A stretch of 35,635 bases of DNA from Thermoflexales bacterium. Lineage in GTDB: Bacteria > Chloroflexota > Anaerolineae > J036 > Brachytrichaceae. The stretch spans positions 1-35,635 of the forward strand of contig JANWVF010000109.1 of the NCBI GenBank assembly GCA_025056965.1, in the 5' to 3' direction. Made by a program: the position numbers and the translations under genes. The notes under the pieces were generated by a model. That model saw only the letters and a program-made list of their open reading frames with translations. It had not been told where the DNA came from and searched no databases. Numbering within the stretch: position 1 is the stretch's first letter; each line of letters opens with the position of its first letter. Below, in pieces: positions 7,613 through 15,000 of the stretch.

Positions 7613-8824
7613 TCACACCAATCTCCCGGTCTCCCAGGGCTCGGCGCGCGTCAGGAAGTCCACGGCGAAGCGTTGCGCGTAAGCATTGAGCAGGGCTTGC
7701 ACGCGCCCGGCGTCGGGTGAGGTCAGGATCAGGCCGGCATGGTAGCGCTTCTTCAGCCGCCAGACTACCTCGGGGTCGTCGTAGCCGGACAGGTCAGGGT
7801 ACTCCTGGCGTGCCAAGCAGATGAGGATGCCGCCGTGGTCGCGGCGGGCGGCAGGTGGCGCATAGCCATCGCCGCAGAAGCGGGCGACCTCGATGCGCGC
7901 CCACTCGGCCCACAGGTTGACTCCGGTGGCATACTCGATCATGTCGGCGATGTTCGCGCCGCCGACGCGCGCCCCGGCTTCGAGGAAGAGCCAGCGACCG
8001 TCGTCGAGCGTGCGGAGGTACTCGGCGTGCACGGCGCCGCTGAAGCCGGGTGGCGCGAGTGCGGCGATCACGCGCGCGTTGAGCGCGGTCAGAGTCTGCG
8101 CGTCTTCATCTTCCGGAGGCAGAGTGCGGGTGGTGAACACGCCGCCGCCATGCGATACGCTGAGCGGAGGCCGGCCGTAGGCGCAGGCGACGCTGAACAC
8201 GATCTGGCCTTGCCAAACCAGAGCGTCCACGTGGAACACGTCGCTGGGCACGAAACGCTCCAGCAAGCGACGTGACTGCTCATCGCCGAGCCGGTCGAGC
8301 CAACGCCAGACTTGCTCGGCGTCGTCGCAGCGTTTGATGCCCATCGCGCCGGCCTCGTGGCGCGGCTTGAGCAACCACGGCGGCGGCACGCGCGCCATCC
8401 AATCGCGCAGACGGTCGTAGTTGAACACAGGCGTGAACTCCGGTGTGGGGATGGCGGCTGCTTGCGCCCGCACGCGCATGGCCAGCTTGTCGTTGAACGG
8501 CTGAGCTTCCGAGGCGGTCATGCCGGGCATAACGAAGTGTTCGCGCAGCGCGCCGGCCGTCTGCACCTCGTATTCGTCCAGCGGGATGATCAGGTCGAAC
8601 TGAAGGCCGCGCGCCATGTAGCTGGCGGCGTTGATGACGTGCTGGCGGTTCGCCAGGCTGTGCATGTAGTGGATGCCCTCGAGCGATTCGTAGGGCCATT
8701 CATCGCCGCGCCAACGTTCTTCGGTCAGCAAAAACACGCGACAGCCCAAGTTCTTGAGCTCTCGAATCAGGCGCTGGCCCTTGACGGCGCTGCTGAGGCA
8801 CAGGACGGTGATCGGTTTAGCCAT
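7613..8824 (-). CDS. ATP-grasp domain ligase (carboxylate-amine ligase type)
   Basis: Cytoplasmic ATP-grasp enzyme of about 403 aa from ATG 8824. A GTG at 8860 would add 12 residues, and neither start has a clear ribosome-binding site. The N-terminal pre-ATP-grasp part begins KPITVLCLSSAVKGQRLIREL, a Rossmann-like half. The central part holds PPPWLLKPRHEAGAMGIKR (ATP lysine and glycine-rich loop) and LLERFVPSDVFHVDALV. The metal-binding end contains FSGAVHAEYLRTLDDG and WLFLEAGARVGGAN, where the Glu and Asn-type residues coordinate Mg2+. The family joins a carboxylate to an amine or thiol through an acylphosphate. The substrate cannot be predicted. The gene is divergent from a membrane phosphatase-superfamily gene, with 74 bp between the starts. 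Confidence 0.8.
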   Translation of the reverse strand: MAKPITVLCLSSAVKGQRLIRELKNLGCRVFLLTEERWRGDEWPYESLEGIHYMHSLANRQHVINAASYMARGLQFDLIIPLDEYEVQTAGALREHFVMPGMTASEAQPFNDKLAMRVRAQAAAIPTPEFTPVFNYDRLRDWMARVPPPWLLKPRHEAGAMGIKRCDDAEQVWRWLDRLGDEQSRRLLERFVPSDVFHVDALVWQGQIVFSVACAYGRPPLSVSHGGGVFTTRTLPPEDEDAQTLTALNARVIAALAPPGFSGAVHAEYLRTLDDGRWLFLEAGARVGGANIADMIEYATGVNLWAEWARIEVARFCGDGYAPPAARRDHGGILICLARQEYPDLSGYDDPEVVWRLKKRYHAGLILTSPDAGRVQALLNAYAQRFAVDFLTRAEPWETGRLV

Positions 8825-8898
8825 GTCGGCACGCTCGATTCTGGGGTTAAGCGAGTCCACGGCATGATATTCTCTAGCCTACGCTGCGGACGACTGCA

Positions 8899-11019
8899 GT
8901 GCGCAATTCTATGCGCAAACCCTCGATCGAGCGAAGGAGCCTGTTCCGAGACTTCCGAAGGTTAGCCATTAGCTTTGGGTGGTTTTTCGTCGCCGAACTC
9001 ATCATCCTAGCCATGCTGACCCTCGCTGCGCCGGGGATGGCCTGGGCCTCACCGTCCCTTGGTCTCATCCTGCGCGGCTTGGTCGTGGCTCTGGTCATTG
9101 CCGGGGCTAATTTCGCCCTTCTGCCGGCCCTGCTGTGGCTACGCGCGCCGCTCATCGTCCTAACCGTCGTAGTGGCTACGCTGGTCGTCAATGCGCTGCT
9201 GCTCATGGTAGCGGTGGAGCTGGTGCTGGATGCGCATGTTGCGCTGTCGCCGGCCGAGCTTCTGCCCAGCGCGCTCTTCTTGTCGCTGGCCAACGCGATT
9301 GCCAACGGCCTGATCGCGCTGGACGATGACTACACCTATCTGCAATTCGTGATCCAGACCGTGCGCGGCACCAGCGCGCACTTCGATCGCCCGAAAGACC
9401 CCTCACGGCGCGGGATGGTGTTGCTGGAAATTGACGGGCTCTCATACGAGCGCATCCAGTCAGCAGTCGAGCGCGGGCTGATGCCGGCGACCCGCGACCT
9501 GCTCAAGGCCGGCCATTGCTTGATGCAGTTCGACTGTGGCCTGCCCTCGCAAACCTCGGCATCGCAAGCCGGCATCATGTACGGCGACAACGAGGACATC
9601 CCGGCCTTTCGCTGGTACGACAAGCGGCGGCGTCGGCTGCGGGTGTCGAACAACCCGGATGACGCGCACTTCATCAACCTGCGCCATAGCAACGGGCGCG
9701 GCCTGCTGCGCCACGGCGCTTCGATCAACAACCTGATCAACGGCGACGCGGCGCGTTCGCTGCTCACGCTGAGCACCATTCCGCGCAACAGCAAGCTACA
9801 GACCGAACGCGCGCTGGATGTGCTCGCTGCGTTCTGGTTCAACCCCTACACCTTCGGGCGCACGCTGGCGCTATGCGTTGTAGACCTGTGCATCGAGATC
9901 TACCAGGCGCTGCGCCAGCGGGCACGAAACGTTCGTCCGCGGCTCGACCGTCGTTTCCCCAGCCCATATACCGGCCTGCGGGTGATCACCAACGTGCTCC
10001 TGCGCGACCTGGCCGTATATGCCACGATGCAAGAGATCATTCGCGGCGCGCCGGTGATCTACATGTCGTTCTTGGGCTACGACGAGGTGGCGCATCACGC
10101 CGGCCCGGACTCGCCCGACGCGATGAACACGCTCAAGGGGTTCGACCGTCAAATCCGCCACATCCAACAGACGATCCGTTACCTCGCCCCGTTCGACTAC
10201 GACCTGGTGATCCTGTCCGACCACGGCCAGTCCTGGGGCGCGACCTTTCGGCAGCGCTACGGCAAGACGCTGCGCAAGCTGATTGACGACCTGACGCGCG
10301 CGGAGGTGCACGTGGGCGAGGAGAGGGCATCCGAGGCCGGACATTCCTTCGTGCAGGCACTGATCGCCGAGCTGAACGCGACCAGCCAGCAGCTCAAATC
10401 GCAAGAGGGCCGCCGCATTCGGCGCGCGGCGATGCGCGCCACGGCGCGCACGCTCGAAGGCATCGAGAAGCGTCGGCAGCCATCCGGCATTCAGGGTGGC
10501 GACGACATTATCGTCTGCGCGTCGGGCAACCTGGCGCACATCTACTTCAATTCGGTCGGCATGCATCGCGTCTCGTTGCAGGCCATCGAAGCAGAGCACC
10601 CCGGCTTAGTGGACGCGCTCATCCGGCACGAGGGGATCGGCTTCGTCGTCGTGGCCAATGACGAAGGGCACGTGCTGGCACTGGGCAAGCGCGGCGCGCG
10701 CGACCTGAGCACCGGCGCGGTGACCGGTGAGGATCCCCTGGAGCCCTTCGCAGATGGGGACGTGCATCGGCGCGCTGAGCAGTTACTGCGCCTGGCACAG
10801 TTCGAGAGTTCCGGCGACCTGATCTTGAACAGCGCGCTCTATCCCGATGGCAGCGTAGCCGCCTTCGAGGAGTTGATCGGCTCACACGGCGGCTTGGGCG
10901 GCCAACAGACCCATGCTTTCATCCTGCACCCATGCGTCGGGCGCACCGACGGCAATCCCATCAACAACTCGGCCGATGTGTATGTGTTGTTGGAGGCTTG
11001 GAAACACCGCGCCGAATGA
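8899..11019 (+). CDS. Membrane-anchored alkaline-phosphatase-superfamily protein
   Basis: 706-aa protein with three to four N-terminal membrane helices (about residues 22-140) and a large type I phosphodiesterase/nucleotide pyrophosphatase-like domain. Metal and catalytic positions are visible. LLEIDGLSYE holds Asp179. PSQTSASQAGIMYG holds a candidate Thr/Ser nucleophile near 219. GYDEVAHHAG holds Asp395 and His399. ILSDHGQSWG holds Asp441 and His442. GSHGGLGG holds His663 near the C-terminus. The set is consistent with a two-metal active enzyme acting on a phosphodiester or phosphoryl-lipid substrate, but the side of the membrane and the substrate are unknown. The start is GTG 8899, with ATG 8911 as an alternative. 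No convincing ribosome-binding site is seen. Its neighbour is the divergent ATP-grasp gene. Confidence 0.82.
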   Translation: MRNSMRKPSIERRSLFRDFRRLAISFGWFFVAELIILAMLTLAAPGMAWASPSLGLILRGLVVALVIAGANFALLPALLWLRAPLIVLTVVVATLVVNALLLMVAVELVLDAHVALSPAELLPSALFLSLANAIANGLIALDDDYTYLQFVIQTVRGTSAHFDRPKDPSRRGMVLLEIDGLSYERIQSAVERGLMPATRDLLKAGHCLMQFDCGLPSQTSASQAGIMYGDNEDIPAFRWYDKRRRRLRVSNNPDDAHFINLRHSNGRGLLRHGASINNLINGDAARSLLTLSTIPRNSKLQTERALDVLAAFWFNPYTFGRTLALCVVDLCIEIYQALRQRARNVRPRLDRRFPSPYTGLRVITNVLLRDLAVYATMQEIIRGAPVIYMSFLGYDEVAHHAGPDSPDAMNTLKGFDRQIRHIQQTIRYLAPFDYDLVILSDHGQSWGATFRQRYGKTLRKLIDDLTRAEVHVGEERASEAGHSFVQALIAELNATSQQLKSQEGRRIRRAAMRATARTLEGIEKRRQPSGIQGGDDIIVCASGNLAHIYFNSVGMHRVSLQAIEAEHPGLVDALIRHEGIGFVVVANDEGHVLALGKRGARDLSTGAVTGEDPLEPFADGDVHRRAEQLLRLAQFESSGDLILNSALYPDGSVAAFEELIGSHGGLGGQQTHAFILHPCVGRTDGNPINNSADVYVLLEAWKHRAE

Positions 11020-11047
11020 CCCTCATCCGATGTGCCGAAATCGGCGC

Positions 11048-11794
11048 TTACTCAGCCGCGCCGGTCGCCCGCGGACCGGCCTTCTGCTCCCATAGGCGAA
11101 CCAGATCCCAGAACTCGCTCTCGAACTGGCTCTTGCCTTCTTCGCTGGGCAGCGCCTGAAATAACCCGCGATAGGCCAAATAGAAAGCCGCAGCGACCGC
11201 GACGAATGAGACCAGCGTGAAGGTGACCCGCGTGATCGCGTTCACCTCGGCTACCTGGCTGTTGAACGTCTCCGTGCCAAACGGCGCGGTCACGATGTTG
11301 AGGTTGAGCAGGAAGTTGGTGATGCCGAGCGCAGCGTTTGCCACGCCGACGAGCACCGTCGCGGCGACCAAGCCGCCCTTTACTTCCGGCCGAGCGAAAA
11401 GCACGCGAAGCGCGCGCGCTTTCTCCGCTGTATCCGGTTGCACAACCTGCGCGATGAAGAATTGGAACATCGGCTTGCCGACGATGAGCGAGCCGAAGAA
11501 CAAGACCACGGCGACGATCAGGCCGGCCGTGTCCTTCAGCGCGTAACGCCAGCCGTCCACAAACCAGAAGGCTAGGATGCCGTTCATGATCGCGGTGAGC
11601 GCGACGTAGGTAGTGATGGCGTTGAAGCGCCGACTGATGAGGAACGTGTCGGCCAGCACGTAAGTCACCGGCACCAGCGCAGCGATCACGTAGGCCACTG
11701 GCGCGCCGAGCGGCCGAGTCAGGTTGTTCAGGATGAGGATGGGGATGACTGCCCCCATCACAATGTCGAGCAGCAGCTTCGTCCAGCCTTTCAT
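11048..11794 (-). CDS. Polytopic membrane protein, VC0807-like
   Basis: 248 aa, with about six hydrophobic helices and a short charged C-terminal tail. The pattern KLLLDIVMGAVIPILILNNL, then VAYVIAALVPVTYVL and ISRRFNAITTYVAL, resembles the VC0807 family of unknown function (distantly like septation protein A). This comparison is from memory and not verified. The ATG has no Shine-Dalgarno. A CATAAT hexamer ends 8 nt upstream of it on the minus strand, so the mRNA may be nearly leaderless. The start is only 21 bp from the divergent unit of the next gene. Confidence 0.6.
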   Translation of the reverse strand: MKGWTKLLLDIVMGAVIPILILNNLTRPLGAPVAYVIAALVPVTYVLADTFLISRRFNAITTYVALTAIMNGILAFWFVDGWRYALKDTAGLIVAVVLFFGSLIVGKPMFQFFIAQVVQPDTAEKARALRVLFARPEVKGGLVAATVLVGVANAALGITNFLLNLNIVTAPFGTETFNSQVAEVNAITRVTFTLVSFVAVAAAFYLAYRGLFQALPSEEGKSQFESEFWDLVRLWEQKAGPRATGAAE

Positions 11795-11845
11795 GAGCGC
11801 CGATTATGCCCGGACATGCGCTCATCTGCCGCTCACGCGCGCGCA

Positions 11846-11851
11846 TATACT
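11846..11851 (+). promoter_or_regulatory. Leaderless-type -10 box of the alpha/beta hydrolase gene
   Basis: TATACT ends exactly 6 nt before the GTG at 11858, so transcription would begin at the start codon. There is no Shine-Dalgarno before this GTG and no good -35 box. The spacing supports GTG 11858 over ATG 11816 as the true start. Confidence 0.4.
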
Positions 11852-11857
11852 GCCAAT

Positions 11858-13492
11858 GTGTCTCGCACCGCACGAATCGCGCTCCCGACGATCGTTGCCC
11901 TCGCGTTGGCCGCCCTTGCCATCTTCAACCTGATGCAAGCCGACCGGGGCGTGATACGCCAAACCCAAGATATAGACGGCACGCCGATGACGCTCTTCCT
12001 GCCTGCCGGGCTAGAAGCAGAGCGGCCCTCTGCGAGACTGCCCGCCGCGCTGGTCGTGCATGGCTTCAGCGGCAATCGCCAGCTCATGTACGGTTTCGGC
12101 TACACCTTGGCGAAGAATGGCTACGTCGCGGCGCTGATTGACTTCGCCGGCCATGGCGGCAGCCTAGATCGTTTGCCCGATTCGTTCGCCGGGGACGCGC
12201 AATATCGCAAGCTTGCCGCGAACATCCAGGCGGCCTTGGCGCACCTGCGCAGCCGGCCTTTCGTTGACCCTGAGCGCGTGGCGATCCTAGGCCACTCGAT
12301 GGGCGCGAGCGCCGTGGCGCGCTACGGCAGCACGCATGATGATGTGCCGGTCACCATCGCGCTCTCGCTCGGCAATTTCGGCCGCCAGTTGCCCGCCGAT
12401 CCTGCCCGCCCGCGTAACTTCCTAATCTTGGTCGGCGCCAACGAGTTTGCCGGCTTCATCCAAGGCAGCACCGCCGGACTAACCTCAGCCTACCCCGATG
12501 GTGTGGCCGGCGTGACCTACGGTCACTTCGCGGACGGCACGGCGCGCCGGCTGGTCTATGTGCCCGGCGTCGAGCACATCAGCATTCTCTTCAGCCATGC
12601 GGCCTATCACGAGGTAGTGCGCTGGCTCGATCAGGCGTTCGCCTTCGGCGCGCCGGATCGCCCGATCGAGGCCGACGCGCGCATCGGGTGGGTGCTGTTG
12701 CTCTACTTGGCCGCGGTGATCGGCTTTTACCCACTGGCCGCGATGTTGTTGAACGGCGCAGCGGGCGACGTTCAGCGCCGTCCTGCGCCGGCCGGATTCG
12801 CCGTCCTCATCTCGATCGTCGCGGCGATCGCGGCGCCGGTGCTGCTTTGGCTGGGCCTCATCCCATACAAATGGATGCCGCTCACCGTGGGCAACTATGT
12901 CGGCATCTACTTTCTGATCTATGGGCTGATCGTCGGCGGGGCGTATCTCGCCCGGCAGCGGCGGCGCGCGACGCTGGCCGCCTCTGAGCCGGCTGAAGCA
13001 GCCACGTCGGCGTCGCTCGGCATCATCGGCGCCCCGTCGTCGGCCGGCGGCGCGCTGCGCCTGGTCTTCGCGCCCCTTGCCCTCACGGTCTACGCGCTGG
13101 TCACGTTCGGGCTGACCGCGCATTTGACCTGGAGCAACTTCGCGCTGGTCGGCGATCGCGCCTGGGTCGCCGGAGTGTTGTTCGCCTGTTGCTTCGTTTT
13201 CTTCTCGGCCGACGAGTGGATGGTGAGCCGGCCATCGCGCCGCGCCCGTGCCGGGCTCTACGCGCTGACCAAGCTCATCGTCATCGTCAGCTTGGTTGCC
13301 TCGGTCGGCGTCTTCGGCGCACCTGGGTTCTTGCTCTTGCTCGTCCCTGTGATCGCCGTGCTGTTCCTGTGGCACGGCATCTATTCGCACTGGTTGTTCG
13401 GCATGACGCGCCGGCCGTGGATCGCCGCTGCGCTCAACGCGGCCGTGTTTGCATGGGTGATCGCAGCGACTTTCGCCATCGTGCAATACTGA
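11858..13492 (+). CDS. Alpha/beta hydrolase fused to a C-terminal membrane domain
   Basis: About 544 aa from the preferred GTG. ATG 11816 would add 14 residues. One N-terminal membrane helix (ALPTIVALALAALAIFNLM) is followed by a roughly 250-residue hydrolase domain. VVHGFSG is the oxyanion region. GHSMGAS holds the nucleophile serine at about residue 147, and GVEHISILF the probable catalytic histidine at about 240. From about residue 275 to the end come several membrane helices (for example WVLLLYLAAVIGFYPLAAML), about seven in all. A hydrolase joined to a polytopic membrane domain suggests an action on lipids or envelope esters outside the membrane. The substrate is unknown. The catalytic acid is not obvious. 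Confidence 0.82.
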   Translation: MSRTARIALPTIVALALAALAIFNLMQADRGVIRQTQDIDGTPMTLFLPAGLEAERPSARLPAALVVHGFSGNRQLMYGFGYTLAKNGYVAALIDFAGHGGSLDRLPDSFAGDAQYRKLAANIQAALAHLRSRPFVDPERVAILGHSMGASAVARYGSTHDDVPVTIALSLGNFGRQLPADPARPRNFLILVGANEFAGFIQGSTAGLTSAYPDGVAGVTYGHFADGTARRLVYVPGVEHISILFSHAAYHEVVRWLDQAFAFGAPDRPIEADARIGWVLLLYLAAVIGFYPLAAMLLNGAAGDVQRRPAPAGFAVLISIVAAIAAPVLLWLGLIPYKWMPLTVGNYVGIYFLIYGLIVGGAYLARQRRRATLAASEPAEAATSASLGIIGAPSSAGGALRLVFAPLALTVYALVTFGLTAHLTWSNFALVGDRAWVAGVLFACCFVFFSADEWMVSRPSRRARAGLYALTKLIVIVSLVASVGVFGAPGFLLLLVPVIAVLFLWHGIYSHWLFGMTRRPWIAAALNAAVFAWVIAATFAIVQY

Positions 13493-13518
13493 TGACCTAA
13501 GCGAGCGGTTGATCGGCG

Positions 13519-13641
13519 TTACGGCCCAAGCTCCGACACGAGCTCGCGCAGGATGCCGACCACCCGCCGTATTTGATCCGGCAGCTGCCCGCCCTCTAAG
13601 ATTTGCGAGGCCGGGTTCGCTCGTTCGACGCCCGAGCCGCT
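13519..13641 (-). pseudogene. Possible 3' remnant of a gene (about 40 codons)
   Basis: The 186-bp gap after the hydrolase gene contains, on the minus strand, an open frame ending in TAA at 13521-13519. It reads like real protein (QILEGGQLPDQIRRVVGILR and a final ELVSELGP). It runs back to a stop at 13644-13642 with no start codon. An ATG at 13672 lies in another frame, so a frameshifted small gene or the tail of a deleted gene are both possible. Family not recognised. Confidence 0.28.
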
Positions 13642-13666
13642 TTATTTGCCTCTCATCTCCGTTCGC

Positions 13667-13672
13667 TAGCAT
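13667..13672 (+). promoter_or_regulatory. Leaderless-type -10 box of the molybdopterin-heme fusion gene
   Basis: TAGCAT ends exactly 6 nt before the GTG at 13679, again without a Shine-Dalgarno. A weak TTTGCC 16 nt further upstream could be a -35. The match to consensus is modest (4 of 6), so it is supported mainly by the repeated spacing in this window. Confidence 0.32.
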
Positions 13673-13678
13673 TGCTGC

Positions 13679-14728
13679 GTGCGCCCGCGGCTGGTGGATT
13701 GGACGTTATTCGTGCTGGCAGGGCTCGTCGCGGCCAGCGGCTTCGGCGCGTGGCTGTTGCTGGATGCGCAAGCTGCGCCGGTTATTGCGATCCACGCTGC
13801 CGCCGGGCTGGCCATCCTCGTCCCGCTGGCTTGGAAGTTCCGGCGTGTGCGGCCGCGGATCACGCGCGCGAGCGCCTGGGATTGGAGGACGCCGCTCTCC
13901 CTCTTCACGGCTATTGCGGCGATCGGCTCGGTTGCCACGGGCGTGTTTTGGACGCACGCGCAGGCGCCGACCGGCTACCCGAACGGGATGCACCTCCACA
14001 TCGTCTTCGGCATCGCGCTCATCGTATCCATCGTCTTACACGTGACCCTGCGCTTCAAGCTGCCGTCCCGGCGCGACCTGCAAGGCCGCCGTGATGCGCT
14101 GCGTTGGCTAGGTATGTTGGGTTTCGGCGCGCTGCTGCTGCCGGCGCAGCACGTCGCCAACCACGCGCTCAACCTGCCAGGCGCGCAGCGCCGCTTCACC
14201 GGCTCGCGTGGCGCCGGCGACGATACCGGGCCGGCGATGCCGATCACCAACTGGATGTTCGACCGCCCCGCGCCGATTGACGTGACGACGTGGCGATTGA
14301 CGGTGCGCGGCGCAGTGGAACGCCCGCTCACGCTGACGATAGACGACCTGCAACGCGATGACTGGACGACGACCCTGCGCGCTACGCTCGACTGCACCGG
14401 TGGTTGGCACAGCACGCAGGATTGGCGCGGCGTGCGCGTGGGCAATCTGCTCGACCGCGCCGGCGTGAGGCCTGCGGCGCGCTTCGTCAGCTTCGTCTCG
14501 GTCACCGGCTATCGCTGGAGTCTGCCGTTGGACGAGGCGCGCGAGGCGCTGTTGGCGACGCATTACGAGGACGTGCCATTGGAGCATTGGCACGGTGCGC
14601 CGCTGCGGCTGGTGGCACCCGGCCGACGCGGCTTCATGTGGGTGAAATGGGTGGGCGAGGTCGTCGTGTTGGCCGAGCCGGATCCCGGCCAATGGATTGC
14701 GATCTTCACCAGCGGGCTAAGCGGATGA
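13679..14728 (+). CDS. Fusion of a heme-b-type membrane domain with a sulfite-oxidase-fold molybdopterin domain
   Basis: 349 aa. The first 130 residues hold four membrane helices with histidines suited to bind heme b: His39 in helix 2, and His105, His107 and His121 around helix 4, with His93 nearby. A further hydrophobic segment (about 143-158) precedes the C-terminal domain. That domain is of the YedY/sulfite oxidase type. ATLDCTGGWHSTQDWRGVRV contains Cys239, the expected molybdenum ligand, and FVSVTGYRWSLPLDEA and LRLVAPGRRGFMWVKWV are typical of the cofactor pocket. In MsrPQ (YedYZ) the heme protein and Mo enzyme are separate proteins. Here the electron donor and catalytic parts seem joined in one chain. 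The start is GTG 13679, leaderless type. The 3' end overlaps the next gene by 4 bp. Confidence 0.82.
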   Translation: MRPRLVDWTLFVLAGLVAASGFGAWLLLDAQAAPVIAIHAAAGLAILVPLAWKFRRVRPRITRASAWDWRTPLSLFTAIAAIGSVATGVFWTHAQAPTGYPNGMHLHIVFGIALIVSIVLHVTLRFKLPSRRDLQGRRDALRWLGMLGFGALLLPAQHVANHALNLPGAQRRFTGSRGAGDDTGPAMPITNWMFDRPAPIDVTTWRLTVRGAVERPLTLTIDDLQRDDWTTTLRATLDCTGGWHSTQDWRGVRVGNLLDRAGVRPAARFVSFVSVTGYRWSLPLDEAREALLATHYEDVPLEHWHGAPLRLVAPGRRGFMWVKWVGEVVVLAEPDPGQWIAIFTSGLSG

Positions 14729-15000
14729 ACGAGCCGATGCCCGATGATCCGGCCGCCATTATCCTGAGGCTGCTCCGGGCGCGCGGGGCCGGCAAGACGA
14801 TCTGCCCGTCTGAGGCGGCGCGCGCGTATGCGCCGGATGATTGGCGGCAGCACATGCCCGCCGTGCGCCGCGCCGCGTTCGACTTGGCCGACGCCGGTCA
14901 AATCGTCATCCTGCAGCGCGGCAAAGTCGTAGATGGCCGATCGGCCAAAGGTCCAATTCGCCTGGCGTTGCGCGAGCCCGAGCCCGCTGGATCATTGTGA
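14725..15000 (+). CDS. DUF3253-like small protein
   Basis: 91 aa from ATG 14725, which overlaps the upstream stop as ATGA and so is probably translationally coupled. The sequence IILRLLRARGAGKTICPSEA, then DDWRQHMPAVRRAAFDLADAG and IVILQRGKVVDG, resembles the small winged-helix-like DUF3253 family (recalled, not searched). The function of that family is not established. Coupling to the molybdopterin-heme fusion suggests a joint role. Its last 9 bp overlap the convergent histidine kinase gene. Confidence 0.72.
   Translation: MNEPMPDDPAAIILRLLRARGAGKTICPSEAARAYAPDDWRQHMPAVRRAAFDLADAGQIVILQRGKVVDGRSAKGPIRLALREPEPAGSL

Noticed and set aside
7365-7616. Minus-strand frame overlapping the ATP-grasp stop as GTGA
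   Set aside because: Only the first 25 residues look protein-like. The rest is Ser/Arg-rich, and no ribosome-binding site or family was found.
12485-13672. Long open frame antisense to the alpha/beta hydrolase
   Set aside because: Low-complexity Arg/Gly/Ala-rich product, no family motif. The plus-strand hydrolase has clear catalytic motifs, so this is a high-G+C artefact.
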